64,000 bases of DNA from Aquatica leii (Eukaryota > Arthropoda > Insecta > Coleoptera > Lampyridae), in NCBI GenBank assembly GCA_035610365.1, contig CM069433.1, forward strand, positions 56,782,487-56,846,486, read 5' to 3'. Numbering within the stretch: the stretch's first letter is position 1; each line of letters starts with the position of its first letter. Shown here piece after piece: positions 46,903 to 58,044 of this stretch. Both the position numbers and the translations under genes were made by a program. The notes below the pieces were generated by a model. The model ran no database searches, was not told the DNA's origin, and worked only from the letters and a program-made list of their open reading frames with translations.

Positions 46903-47495
46903 TTGTGTGCACATGTGAACCCGTGCATAAGTAATTTAAATTTAAGTAATCTTACCACAGGAAGTTCAACATCAGGTGCGCCATCTATCAAAGATATTAT
47001 CCAAGCACAGGTACTTTATGAAGATGCTCGTGGAAATCATAGTTCTAATGACGCTAGTAACGTTAACGTACTGATTATGGGTCAACAGCCACAACCAATA
47101 CACTCATTTACGAAAAACTTTGAAATTGCGACGCATTTACCTGAATTTTCTGTTAACGACGACAATGTAGACGTGTGGCCATTTGTTAAACCTAATTTGC
47201 CTTTTATTAAAAAATTTCATCTATAAAATAATAGAAAATGTATTTTTTTCTGGTATTAGTGGTACAAAATTAGATATTATAGGTAATTTTACTAGTATTG
47301 TTAAGTTAAATAATGTAGATGCTATAATTAAGTTTTATGTTGTACCGGAGCAAGCTTTATCTTTTAATTGTTTATTGGAAAGAAACGTTGTTTTGTTTCC
47401 CAGCTTAAAATTTGATTTTTGTCCTAATTATGTAGATATTAAGAGTACGTCTACTGAACTTGTGACACATATTATTGATAATTCGTACCAATGAT
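46903..47495 (+). pseudogene. Gypsy gag end and protease-region remnant
   Basis: The first frame (46903-47226) ends ATHLPEFSVNDDNVDVWPFV, a gag-like stretch. The overlapping frame 47183-47494 reads FSGISGTKLDIIGNFTSIVK, then FYVVPEQALSFNCLLERNVV, the flap and C-terminal side of a gypsy-type retropepsin (the ...LLGRD equivalent is LLERN). The N-terminal DTG motif is absent, so gag and protease are fused by a deletion near 47200. Confidence 0.55.
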
Positions 47496-47499
47496 AATC

Positions 47500-48520
47500 T
47501 CACTGCGTTGAACAAAATTTTAAATGTCAATTATGTTTGTGACCCTATGTATGACAAAGATAGTTAAACAACGCTATTAAACATTTATTCTTATTATTTG
47601 AGTAATATAGAAACTGGTTTTACCGATCATGGGTTTGAGATGAGGATTGTTGTAAAGCATGATCAGTCGATATCATAAAATTTAGAATCGATGAATGCTC
47701 ATTTTTAGACAATTAAGTAGTTTATTTAGGTTAATGTCTTTGATGAAAGTGAAATTTGTCCTAGCTTACAAAACACCAAAACTGTCATGAATTATAGTAT
47801 GTCTACGAATTCTAAAGACGTTAATTGCTTCTTAAGGTTAGCAAGATACTTTCGTAGATTCATTTTTTTTGCTTTGATTGCGAAACTGTTGTACGATGTT
47901 ATTCGAAAATACTTAAATTTTTTGTTTGGAAAGGAAAAGCGCATTTATTTGAAACCTTGAATAATAAATTGGCGACTGCCCTTGTTTCAGCCATTTATTT
48001 CCCGTGTTTAGAAACCGAGCTCTACTGTGACGCCAGTGCTAAGGGATACGGTGCGATTTTGATACAAAAACAAGTCAATGATTCCTTCAGAAATAGATTT
48101 TATTTTAGTCGACGGACTACAGAGTCAGTGTCAAAACTCCATAGTTATGAACTGGAGCTATTGGCAACAGTCCACGCTTAAAATAGGTTCCGTATGTATT
48201 TACAGGGATTAAATTTTAAAATCATTATCGATTGTAATTCAATAAAACTCGCTTTAAATAAGAAAGGTATTAACTCCAAAATAAATAGAGGTTTTTGATT
48301 TTTTTAAATTACGATTGTGAAGTCGTTCATCGCGATGGCAATAAAATGCGACATGTTAATGCTTTGAGTAAGCAACACAATATTGTCATATTAGAGGAAA
48401 ACATCTTCAAACATAATCTTTCAATCGCATTAAGTCGATTATCAAAATTGAAAACGATTTACAGGTGTCTGAGAGTGCCCATTTTAAATTAAGAAATATA
48501 CTAGTGTATAGGAAACAGCA
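47500..48520 (+). pseudogene. Gypsy reverse transcriptase thumb and RNase H remnant
   Basis: GFTDHGFEMRIVVKHDQSIS (~47620-47675) is the start of RT. The palm is gone. MSTNSKDVNCFLRLARYFRR (~47800-47860) is the thumb, and the frame 47957-48181 gives LYCDASAKGYGAILIQKQ and SVSKLHSYELELLATVHA, RNase H with its catalytic Asp (CDAS) and Glu (YELE). VHRDGNKMRHVNALSKQ (48320-48375) is the RNase H end. Confidence 0.8.
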
Positions 48521-48599
48521 ATAAAACTTTGTTTTATGTCCCGCAGTGAACGGAAAATAAACATAATATAGAAAAGAGCAATAAAACATTTCTAAGGAT

Positions 48600-49030
48600 T
48601 CACTTTGACCTTTACGTTCTTCTCTAGAAGTCGACTTCAGGTAAGAAGTATATTGATTCTTTTACAAAATTCGGAGGTCATTAGTCATCTAAAGTCTTAT
48701 TTACTATGTTATAGTTCCCTATTAAGGCTTGTCTCGGATCGAGGCACTGCTTTCACATCAAAAGAGATTGAGAAGTTTATGACCGAGCCAACAGCCAGAT
48801 TGAGCGTATTAATAAGGATAATAGCATTTTACATGTAAAATTTTGTTGAGTACAAAATTGTTCAAAACTAAAAATACTACTTGAATGGTATGTTTTCTCC
48901 GACCAAAATTCTACAGTAAGAAAGAAAATGAAGAATTAAATGAACTAGAATTTGCAAACATCACATTGCCACGACTTTAAAATAATTGCGTTATAAACAA
49001 CTGTAGAATCTTGAAGTTTTCATTAGTACT
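48600..49030 (+). pseudogene. Gypsy integrase remnant
   Basis: RLVSDRGTAFTSKEIEKFMT (48728-48785) carries the second catalytic Asp of the integrase core (SDRGT.F.S). After a frameshift NSQIERINKDNSIL follows, matching the G.vER.N block with the catalytic Glu. NGMFSPTKILQ follows at ~48880. The HHCC and C-terminal domains are not recognisable. Confidence 0.7.
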
Positions 49031-49079
49031 GGAGGTACAAAGTAAACAGTGAATTTAATAAATTTAAACTTATAATTTT

Positions 49080-50010
49080 TTTAATTTGGCTCTCCACTAT
49101 ATATTTTTTTTAATTTTGCTCTTCAGTAAATAAAATGTCTTACACCATTAGAAAAAAAGTATTATTCCTTAAGTGGTTTTATAGCGGTAGTAGTGTGCAC
49201 GAAGTTCGCGACTTCTTTAGTGCCTTATGTCTAAATCGGCCGATACCCGCTATTTCAATCATACAGAACATAATATCAAACCAGGAAAAATATGGGTCTG
49301 TTTTAAACCGTGTAAGTCACTAGGCAAATATGTGAGAATTTAAGCTTACACAACACAACCGCATTCAAAATTTTAAAGAACTAGTTTAAATCATACAAGT
49401 ACGCAACTCATCAGGAGATTTTTGAGCCAGAGAGGTATTCTGATATGTTACATATTTTTGCGAAACAGTAATAGAAATGGCCATATTTTATTAATAATGT
49501 TTGCTTTTCTGGCGAATCCACATTTATCACTAACGGAGAGCTTAATAAGTAAAATTATTGCTATTGGGATACAGATAACTCGAGTTTGGTAATCAATAAC
49601 CAACCATTCCTAATATCTTCAATCAGTAAATGTATGGTTAGAAATCTACGGATCTCATATTATAAGATCTTTTTTTCTCGATGGACATTTAAACGGCGCT
49701 AAATATCTAGAACAACTGCTACAAACTGCAGTTGGGCCTGCCATAGACGCTGTAGAAAATGTTGTATGGTATCAACACTATGGTTGTCCAGACCATTTTA
49801 CAAGATAAGTTAGTGCATACTTAAATCAATGCTATTCTAGTACTTGGATGGAACGTGGAGGACCGTTAAATTAGCCAGCCCGTTCGCCGAATTTGACACC
49901 AAATGATTTATTTCTGTGGGGTCACTTGAAATCGAAGATTTACGGAGCGAGAAATGAACAGTATTACAAACTGACAACTTGCAAATGTGCGCCCTAACTT
50001 TTATGGCAGA
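49080..50010 (+). pseudogene. Second mariner-superfamily DUF4817-type transposase, decayed
   Basis: The frame from 49135 (MSYTIRKKVLFLKWFYSGSS) is the N-terminal helix-turn-helix. Frameshifted pieces follow: FSGESTFITNGELNK (49505-49545; the first catalytic Asp of the usual FSDE is Gly), FFLDGHLNGAKYLEQLL, VVWYQHYGCPDHF (49765-49800; QQDG changed to QHYG, so the second Asp is lost) and ARSPNLTPNDLFLWGHLKSK (49880-49935), with the third acid block retained. Same family as 3.4-4.7 kb, but a distinct copy. Confidence 0.8.
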
Positions 50011-51214
50011 CTTGGTTTTTATTTAGCCTCTAATGGCGGTCTTTTTTATCATTTACTTTGATTTAAAAAAATTCCGTAAATTTGTTCGAACTAGTTTTTA
50101 TTGTTATTCTTTTTAATTATTATTATTTTGATTTAGTTGAAATATCTTTTTATTCTTATTAACTGAAATAACTCTACTTTAAAGTTATCAATTTTAAATT
50201 TAAAAAACACAAAAATAAAAGAAAATTTAATTTTTTTAAACTCGTGTCAAGTGTATTTGAAAAATTAATGTAAGTCAATAAATTTTACTAAATTTATTAT
50301 CAACTACATGACGTATGAATCTATAGATAACTAGAAATATATTAATTACATTTTGCATTACGTTATTTTTTACTTGACACAAAAATATAACTTTTGCTTA
50401 ACGTTAAATATTTTTAATTTATAAGTTTTTGATTCAATGCAATTCAATATGTCACAACTAACCAAGTTTTATTATAATTGTGTAATTTTACTTTTATGGT
50501 ACTGTAAAATTGCAGTTTGTCCAAATATGGATAAACCTCTAATCGTCGTAAAATAAAAATATTATAAACATAAAAATTTAAAATCAAGATTACAATATAA
50601 GAATGCTGGATAAACCACATACCACATACAACTATTAACAGTTATTGTAACAAAAAAAAAGATTTTTAATAATTCTGATTTTGTTTTCTATTCAAAACGG
50701 TTAGTTTTTAATTTTACGTAAAAATAAATTGCTAATATAGTTCGTAGGTGACAGATAATCTATGGTGGTTAGTTGTGTAAACGTATTAATGAACATTTAA
50801 TACAATCTATTTTTATTAGAACTTTTATATTTAGATAAGTATTAATAAATATGTTTTCAAAGTTGCAGAAAGTATTAGTAGAAGTCTTCCAAATATAGTT
50901 AGCCAATGCTGATTAGTATGATTTAGCTACTCGCAGAAGCAAACTGGTTGTTAATTAACTGGTGTTATCCATGCATAGACAAGGCGTAAAATTATAGTTT
51001 TTTAATATTAGCATTTTAAGCTTATTGTGTATTAAAATTGATACATTACATTTCATACATATTTCATTAAAACTTTTTAGTTTATTGGTAAAAAATTACA
51101 TCATGTAATTTAAAAAAATTGCGTGGAGTTTAGTTTAGGTTTTATTCTATAATTATTTTTAAAATACGTGATTTTTACTGTTTTTTTTATTGGTATTACT
51201 ATTTATCTAGACAT
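50011..51214. other. Intergenic, nothing recognised
   Basis: Strongly AT-rich spacer. Confidence 0.35.
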
Positions 51215-51485
51215 AACAGTCTATAAAACTGTTCAGAATTCTGTCAAATTGCCCTACAGATGTCCCTTTATTTTTTCTCAACTAAAATTTAGTAATAATG
51301 TAATCTAGAGTACTGTTAGTTATGTCATAGAGTTCACTGTTAAATTCAATTGTATAATAAAGACGACCTGATAATCTAGATAATCACCTTATTACTAAAC
51401 TTTAATTTTTGAGAAAAAATAAAATGGCTTCTGTAGGACACTTTGACATCGAACTGACAGCATACTGGATTGCTCTATTATACAT
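51215..51485. repeat. Hairpin (MITE-like) inverted repeat, arms ~85 bp
   Basis: CCCTACAGATGTCCCTTTAT and TTTTTTCTCAACTAAAATTT on the left (51250-51293) pair with AAACTTTAATTTTTGAGAAA and AAATAAAATGG...CTGTAGG on the right (51399-51443). Outer CTGTCAAA / TTTGACATCG and inner TAATCTAGA / TCTAGATAATC also pair. The ~65-bp loop has no open frame. It looks like a small non-autonomous foldback element. Confidence 0.75.
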
Positions 51486-51934
51486 TCAACAACAGAAACG
51501 TACGTTTGTTGACTAACGAATATTATTGAAACTCTTTGTTGATATCATATATGTTAGATATTTTTCAAATAAACGGTCTTAATAAAAGCAGTTAGAAAGA
51601 TTTTATAATATCGAGCAAACACAAAATTTAAAAAAAATTAACAATTACATCTTTATGAAAAAAATATTCTTGTGTGGCAATTAAAAAAAATTATATGAAA
51701 AATAAGACATCGTAAACATGCATGCGCATAAAATATTGTAACACATCAGTATTGTACGTTTTACTGTACTTTACTGTTAAATAATAAACAGTTTAGTAGT
51801 AATATCGTATATTTTAGATTTATACAAAACTAATACATTAGTTTTACGTATCTTCATTTCATTTCTTGATCATTAGTGTCAACCGCAATAATATATGAAA
51901 CACCTAAAAATTAATAAAACTCCAATCCTTTTTA
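51486..51934. other. Intergenic, nothing recognised
   Basis: AT-rich spacer between the hairpin element and repeat copy 2. Confidence 0.3.
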
Positions 51935-53721
51935 ATAGTATATTGTATAATATAATGAGTAAATGGTTGTCATTGCCAGTATAAAAATTTCCCACCGAGC
52001 CGAAGGCAATTGAAAATAACGCCGAAAATAAATAAACTAATTTAAAAATTTGTGTGGGTAATACCTAAAATGACAATTAAAAAATTATGTCAAAACTTGT
52101 ATTTATTTTATATAAACTTGTCAGCGTTTATACTTTAAGTTATGTGTTTCTATTATGTAGTTGCTGTCTTTTAGATACTCATCTCTAGTTAGAGAAATAG
52201 TGAGTATAATTTATTTGTTCTAAATACATGCACTTTTAGTTAACTTTAAATCATTTAGTATTTGAATTTTTTTTAATACATTAATTTTAAGCAAAACTTA
52301 ATATCAATGAGCTGGATAGTTTAAAAAGTACTAATGATTAAATGACAAGATTTTGCTTTTGCAGCCAGTAAATAAAAGAAATCCATTCATGCCGAAGCCT
52401 GAATCGTTAACAATGTCGTCAAGTTCCGACAAATGTTGATATGTGATAGTTTTTTCTAGGAACTTCAACCGAATAACATGTGGATGTGACTTACAAAGCA
52501 AAAAAGATAGATTTATAAATGTTTAAATTTGTAATTAATAGGTGTTATTCTTAAGAATGAAGCTTTACATACTAAGAAGGGAATAAAAACATCGCAGTTA
52601 AAGAATTGACAAAATTTCCTTTTAGAAAATGCAAGATAGGTAATTATCCTAATGGATCTAATATGCTGCAATAATATTTACTACAAAATTAGTTTAAATA
52701 TGAGAAATTAATTGTCAACAAAACACATTGTAACAAGTGATTCAGAGCTTTTGCTTATAATTACATCTAAATACATAATTTTTTCAATGTATAAACCAGC
52801 GGATTGCATTAATCTTGTAACAATTGATTGTATTTATGTATATCTTGTGTTATTCATTATAACGTAAGTCCAAAGTGTTTGTGATTAAATTTTTAACAAA
52901 GTAGCGACAATGTACGAATAGATTATTTTTATAAGACTAAGATTATAATATAATATGTAGTCAAAGTATACATAAATACTTATAAAAACTGCATTAATAT
53001 AAGGATAAATAATAACAAACAGATATCAAGCATGTGCGGAATAAACATTTTGGTATCTTGCAACTATCGATGAACGCCAAAAGATAATTGGTTACTTCTG
53101 AATTGTCATACAGTTTAAAAAACTGATAAATGTTCTAATAAATACTAACTTCTTTAAGTTAATTTGAGCATGCTATTATAAAATGAGTAATTTTATTTTA
53201 AGGATTGGATTACTTCTGTTTATAACACTGCAAAAGTTCTATAAATTACTGTTAACATTTATCCTTTCAATCAAAAGAAAACCCTGTAAGAAAACCAGTA
53301 ATTAGGTTGCAAATTAGAAGTTCTTATTTATTCTAATTACCTTGAAATTCTAAAATATATTTACATTTCATTACAAGAAAGTCACCACTAAACGTGAACG
53401 TTTACGGATATAATCTAAAATATGTAATTTATAAAACAAACTCTTTTTTACGCTATAAAACTAATGCTATACCTTCTACATGACCCTTAATGATTTCGTT
53501 TTCAAATTTTATAATTTGTGATGCAGGGAATATTTGTAAAAGTCTTCTAAATTATGTTATCATAACTCATTATCCTGTACGTTAATAGATTTGCCTGTAT
53601 GGAAATGACTTTGACCTGTACGGAAATGACTTTGACCTGTACGTAAATGAAATCACAATGTACAACGTTCCCTAATCGCAATTAAGCATACAATGTATCG
53701 TATTATCTGTTAGTCGTAGAA
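51935..53721 (+). repeat. 1.79-kb dispersed repeat, copy 2
   Basis: Same orientation as and full-length match to 25705-27455. Differences: the right half of palindrome C plus adjoining sequence (~130 bp) is deleted after CGAGCCGAAGGCAATTG (~52010). A ~75-bp segment at 52350-52425, absent from copy 1, is preceded by TTTTGCTTTTGCAG, an acceptor-like run. It would continue an ATG (changed to ATA here) | GTGAGT start as P-V-N-K-R-N-P-F-M-P-K-P-E-S-L-T-M-S-S. Three units of GACCTGTACGGAAATGACTT lie at 53588-53650. Confidence 0.8.
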
Positions 53722-54235
53722 TTTTTATTAATATTATATTAATATGCTTTAATTAACTTTTATGTTGCAATAGCCAACTTAATGAATTGTCTTAAATTGT
53801 TTTTTTTTGCAATATGTTTTAATGACTAATGTTTTTCTGCACTACAAATGATTTTTGATTATTCAGGATCATCACTTACCTAAATTTTTTAATATAATCT
53901 CCCAAACAAAGAACATGTGCATTAACTTACTTAGATTTAATTCCAAATCTATTTTAATAATTTTATCCGCATTTACTGTAATCTTGCACCGTAATTTGGG
54001 GCGAAATTGATTTCCGGGGGCGAAATTGATCATCAAATTAAATTGAGACATTTTCAAATACAGCACCAAAAGTGTATGACGCAGGTCGGCCGCGTATGGC
54101 GCTAGATATCTAGCGCGCTTTCATTTATCAGTTCGTTCTTACAGTTGGCGAAGTTTTTGTGGTAATCGTGCTCCAACAACGTTTAAAAGTGTTTTCCGAA
54201 TTCAACATTTTTTTTCTGCTCCCAAACTTTTGCTG

Positions 54236-54488
54236 GTAAGTCAATACTATATTACTTGCTAAAGTTCTGTTAAGTGCAAAACATTAACTTGTGTGTTTAA
54301 GAGAAGGTTTACACTTGGAGGTTTTGTTTACCTGTTGTGTTTGGGCGGGAATTTTTAAATTTATGTCGTGGGGTCAAATTGATCACACGTCTGGGGTGTA
54401 ATTGATCACTTATAAAACGTTAAGTAAATCGCTGTTTTCGGTGTGTTATTGCTATATTTTTTCTGAAATGTGTAATACTTAATTACAG
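54236..54488 (+). other. Probable intron in the 5' leader of the pogo transposase
   Basis: CTG|GTAAGT at 54236 and TTACAG|GA ending at 54488 fit consensus splice sites, and the coding part starts just after the acceptor. The intron itself contains two of the GGGGTCAAATTGATCA motifs. Confidence 0.55.
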
Positions 54489-54491
54489 GAC

Positions 54492-56076
54492 CGGTTACTA
54501 AGGTACGAAAATACAAAAGGAATTTGGGGGCTAGGCGATACAAAGATTACTCTGATGACAACATTGAAAACGCGCTTGAAAAAATTATAAATCATAGATG
54601 GAGTTTAAGACAAGCTGCAAAAGAATACAAAGTGTCTTACGGCACGTTGTATAACAAATACCATGCTCGTCACGTGAGGAAAAATGGCGGGCAATCCATT
54701 TTTTCTGCCGCAGACGAAATCTCTTTCATTCAAGCAGCTTCCATTTGTGGGGATTGGGGATTTCCTTTGGATACAGCTGATTTGTGACAAATAGTTAAAA
54801 ATTATTTGGACAGCCAAGGACGTACCGTGGGAGTTTTTAAAAATAATTTAGCTGGCCAAGATTGGGCTTACTCTTTATTAAAACGTCACAAGGACAAGAT
54901 AAACAAAAGATTTAAATATCCCGAAAGAGTTTGCAACTATACAAAAAGTTCGACATCCATCATGATGTGTGGCTCCGCATTAGACATTCTTTTGCCTCCT
55001 TATGTGATATATGAAGCCAATAAAATGTGGATACAATTGACCGAAAATGGACCAAAAGGTCAGCCCTGCTGCAACAATACGTGCTGTGTTAGGGGCTCAC
55101 GATACAACCGTACCAGTCACGGCTGGATGGATGCTGAGACTTTCACAGATTGGTTTTTACCCACATTTCTACCGCATGCAAAAAAACTAGAAGGTCGAAA
55201 AGTATTGATAGGAGACAACTTATCGTCACACTTCACCAATGAGAAAAGAAGAAGAAGAACAAAATAATATTGCATTCGTATGCCTACCTAAGAACTCTAC
55301 ACACTTAACCCAAACCTTGGATGTTGGGTTTTTTAGACCGTTCAAGATTTCATGGAGGGACGTTTTATCTAACTGGAAGCAAGCCCACTATACGACAACA
55401 TCAATTGACAAGAAAGATTTTTCTCACTTATTTAAGAGTTGTTTAAATCAAATAAATGAATAAGCAGAAGGGAATATAGGTGCCATTAAGAAAGATTTAA
55501 TTGCCTCTTTTGCCGCTACTGGCTTAATGCCCATTGGCCCAAGTCGTGTTTTAGAAAAAAATTCAGGGAATGACAAACCGAATGCGAATGCTGTCAACGA
55601 GGTGCTAATAAACTACCTTCAGGGTAGAAGATTCACAGCTCCATCAAGTAGACGGAACATAAAAAAGCAGAATTCAACCTGGAAAAAGCGTGACGGCACC
55701 GAATGACGATTCAAGTTTCGATAGTGAAGTTGATGTAAATGAGTCACTTACAAATGACAATTCAGATGGTAATTAAAATCAAGATTTATTAGAAGATGTA
55801 AAAGATGAAACGCAATACTCTTCAGTGCAGAAAGATGTCATAATAGAAGGGAAATTTTTACTCGTCAATGTATTAGGAGGATCAAGAAAAAAAACTACTT
55901 ACCGTTATGCAGCGGTTGCCCAGAACTCTTTAACCAAGGAAGGAATAGAAGTATTAGGGATGAAATCAGCTGCAAATCGGAGAACTTTTAAAGTGGTTGA
56001 AAATGATGAATTTTCGGTTGATATTGATGACGTTGTTGCCCTTCTTCCAGAACCAAGTGATGTAAAAGAGATGTAA
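54492..56076 (+). pseudogene. Pogo-family transposase with pipsqueak HTH, broken
   Basis: After the acceptor the frame reads VRKYKRNLGARRYKDYSDDN then IENALEKIINHRWSLRQAAK and EYKVSYGTLYNKY, a pipsqueak-type helix-turn-helix. The usual ATG appears changed to AAG (~54504). TGA at 54785 (likely from CGA) interrupts before QIVKNYLDSQGR. The DDE_1 core follows, but the first-Asp region is deleted (CNYTKSSTS, ~54945). HGWMDAETFTDWFLPTFLP, VLIGDNLSSHF (second Asp, ~55210) and, after a frameshift at ~55245, STHLTQTLDVGFFRPFK (third Asp, ~55300) are clear. A C-terminal segment (55825-56076) ends in a DIDDVVALLPEPSD tail typical of insect members. Confidence 0.88.
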
Positions 56077-56639
56077 ATGGTCACCAACTTTATATTTTTG
56101 CATGAAAAATGCCACATTATGTTTTTTCAAGAAAATGTTTTTATTTTTAATTTCTTGACATAAAAGTGTGTTTTGCGTTTAATATCATTTTAATCTGTAT
56201 CACTTACCTGCACAATTATTTAATTATAACTTTCAAAACTTACGCAAATAAACTGCGCATTACAAATTTTCTGTTGATCAATTTCATACAGGTGATCAAT
56301 TTGGCCCCAAAAACTTAAATTCAAATAACTTTTAAACCATAGCATATATTACAACCGGGGCGAAACTGATCACTATTGGTGCGTTTCTACACACTTTCAT
56401 GGAGTAAATTTGTGAGTGATCAATTTCGCCCCGAATACCGTATGAAATTGATCACATATGTTTTATTTTTTTGCGAAAAATACTACATTATTTGTTGGTC
56501 TGTTCAGAGCATTTGAATAAAAATTTGAATCTTTATCATATTTGAATTTTACGTGAAAATTTAACAAGTCGTAAATGAACAAGCATAAAAAAAAGAAACA
56601 ATTGATCAATTTTGCCCCAAATTACGGCACTAGAAATAT

Positions 56640-58040
56640 TAAAATTTTTAGTTTAACAAAAATTTATGATTTGTAATAACTTTAACGTTACGTTTATATA
56701 CAAAGTATATAGAACTTTTTTATACTTGTATACCTGTAAAATGTAAACTTGCACTAAGCTAAAGTGTGATTAATTACCAATAACTGAATCACTTCAAAGA
56801 AAGCACCGGTAGCTGAGAACTTTAGAGAGTGGATAGGCAACCAAAAGGATTTAGGCGTCAAACGGGGGAAGGGGGAAATAAATTCAGGGGCTCGTTTTTA
56901 TCTGACTAACACTTAAGATAAACAAATCGAACAACGCAAGTATAACAATAAGTATATTTATTGCAATGACAACATAAAAAAAGAATAAATATTAGGAAAA
57001 GAAGTATACAACAACTTATTCTTCGTAAATTTAAAAAAAGCAATAATGTTAGTACTAGCAGATTCTTAAATTAAGCAACACTCCATACACGTAAGTACAT
57101 GAGTTATTAATATTAAAGTTAATGAATATAATTTGGTAAAAAAATAATGAAAAAGAATAAAGTCAATATAAATCTGGTGATTACGTAGTCGGAAGCAAAA
57201 CGCACCGGTAATTGTAACGCATATTTACAAAAGCAAACCTGCATAGATTAATCGTGACATGTATATATGTATCTAACTTGTTCGTATCTACAATTTACAC
57301 AACACAAATTGTGAATTAATAGAAACAAGTTATTTACGACTGACGACTAGCTAATGGTATATCCAAAGCATCCCCTTAAAATTGCTAAAACTTTAACAAA
57401 TAGATATATAATGATATCACAAATAAGTTGCAAATAGTTTATCCGATGATTGATATAAGCATAATGTGCCAAGCTTCCAAAAACTTTTTACTGATAAAAT
57501 TCACGTGTACTAACGAGTCTTCGGGATTCATTGTTTATCCAACAAATATTTCACAAAACTTGACTCAAATTAGCCATTAAGGCATTCGTACATGTTCAAA
57601 TTATCGACCTAAAAAAACTATTTGGGAAACATTTAACAATTTCCTAAAATAACAGCTTGCTGCAATAATACAATATAATTTTCTTTTCTTGGATTGTTTA
57701 TTATCAATTTCCGAAACCAGCTTTTAATTGCTTTAACGCCGTTACCGATAGTGATTAGTGATTATGTATTGTGTAAAATATAAAAAAAACTGCTTTATAG
57801 CAAAGCCTGCTTTCGATTTTAACAAAGAAAGTTTCTGCAGTTGTTTCATCTAGGTTTAAAAAATAAAAGCTTTGAAAAATTTTGCGTACATGAAAATTTT
57901 GCGTCATCGAGAAACAAGTCTTATAATATACACAAAATCCAAAGATAAACACAATGTATTCACGTAGCTCTCATCATAAAAATGTTAGAAGCGGAAATGG
58001 CATTAGTTAAAATTATTTTTGCAACTAAATATTTAAGAAG
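56640..58040. other. Intergenic, nothing recognised
   Basis: No coding signal. Confidence 0.35.
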
Positions 58041-58044
58041 TTAG

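Larger units (their letters stand above)
46900..49030 (+). mobile_element. Ty3/gypsy LTR retrotransposon, decayed
   Basis: Gag end, protease flank, RT thumb, RNase H and integrase pieces occur in gypsy order. Roughly 2.1 kb remain of ~4-5 kb coding sequence. The RT palm with YVDD is missing between ~47650 and ~47740. LTRs were not found. Each segment is interrupted by stops or frameshifts. Confidence 0.75.
53985..56632 (+). mobile_element. Pogo-type transposon with pipsqueak HTH and motif-rich ends
   Basis: Left end GCACCGTAATTTGGGGCGAA (~53992) and right end TTGCCCCAAATTACGGCAC (56613-56631) are inverted repeats; TA follows the right end. Variants of GGGGCGAAATTGATCA occur at least nine times, near both ends only (53998, 54015, 54370, 54396, 56273, 56290, 56357, 56416, 56445, 56603), in both orientations. 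Such arrays usually bind the transposase. Size ~2.65 kb. Confidence 0.85.

Noticed and set aside
55905-56117. Minus-strand 70-codon frame
   Set aside because: Complement of the C-terminal segment of the pogo transposase.
53998-56620. Regular recurrence of GATCAATTT motifs, CRISPR-like at first sight
   Set aside because: Spacing is irregular, orientation is mixed, and the motifs sit in the ends of a pogo transposon in a eukaryotic genome.
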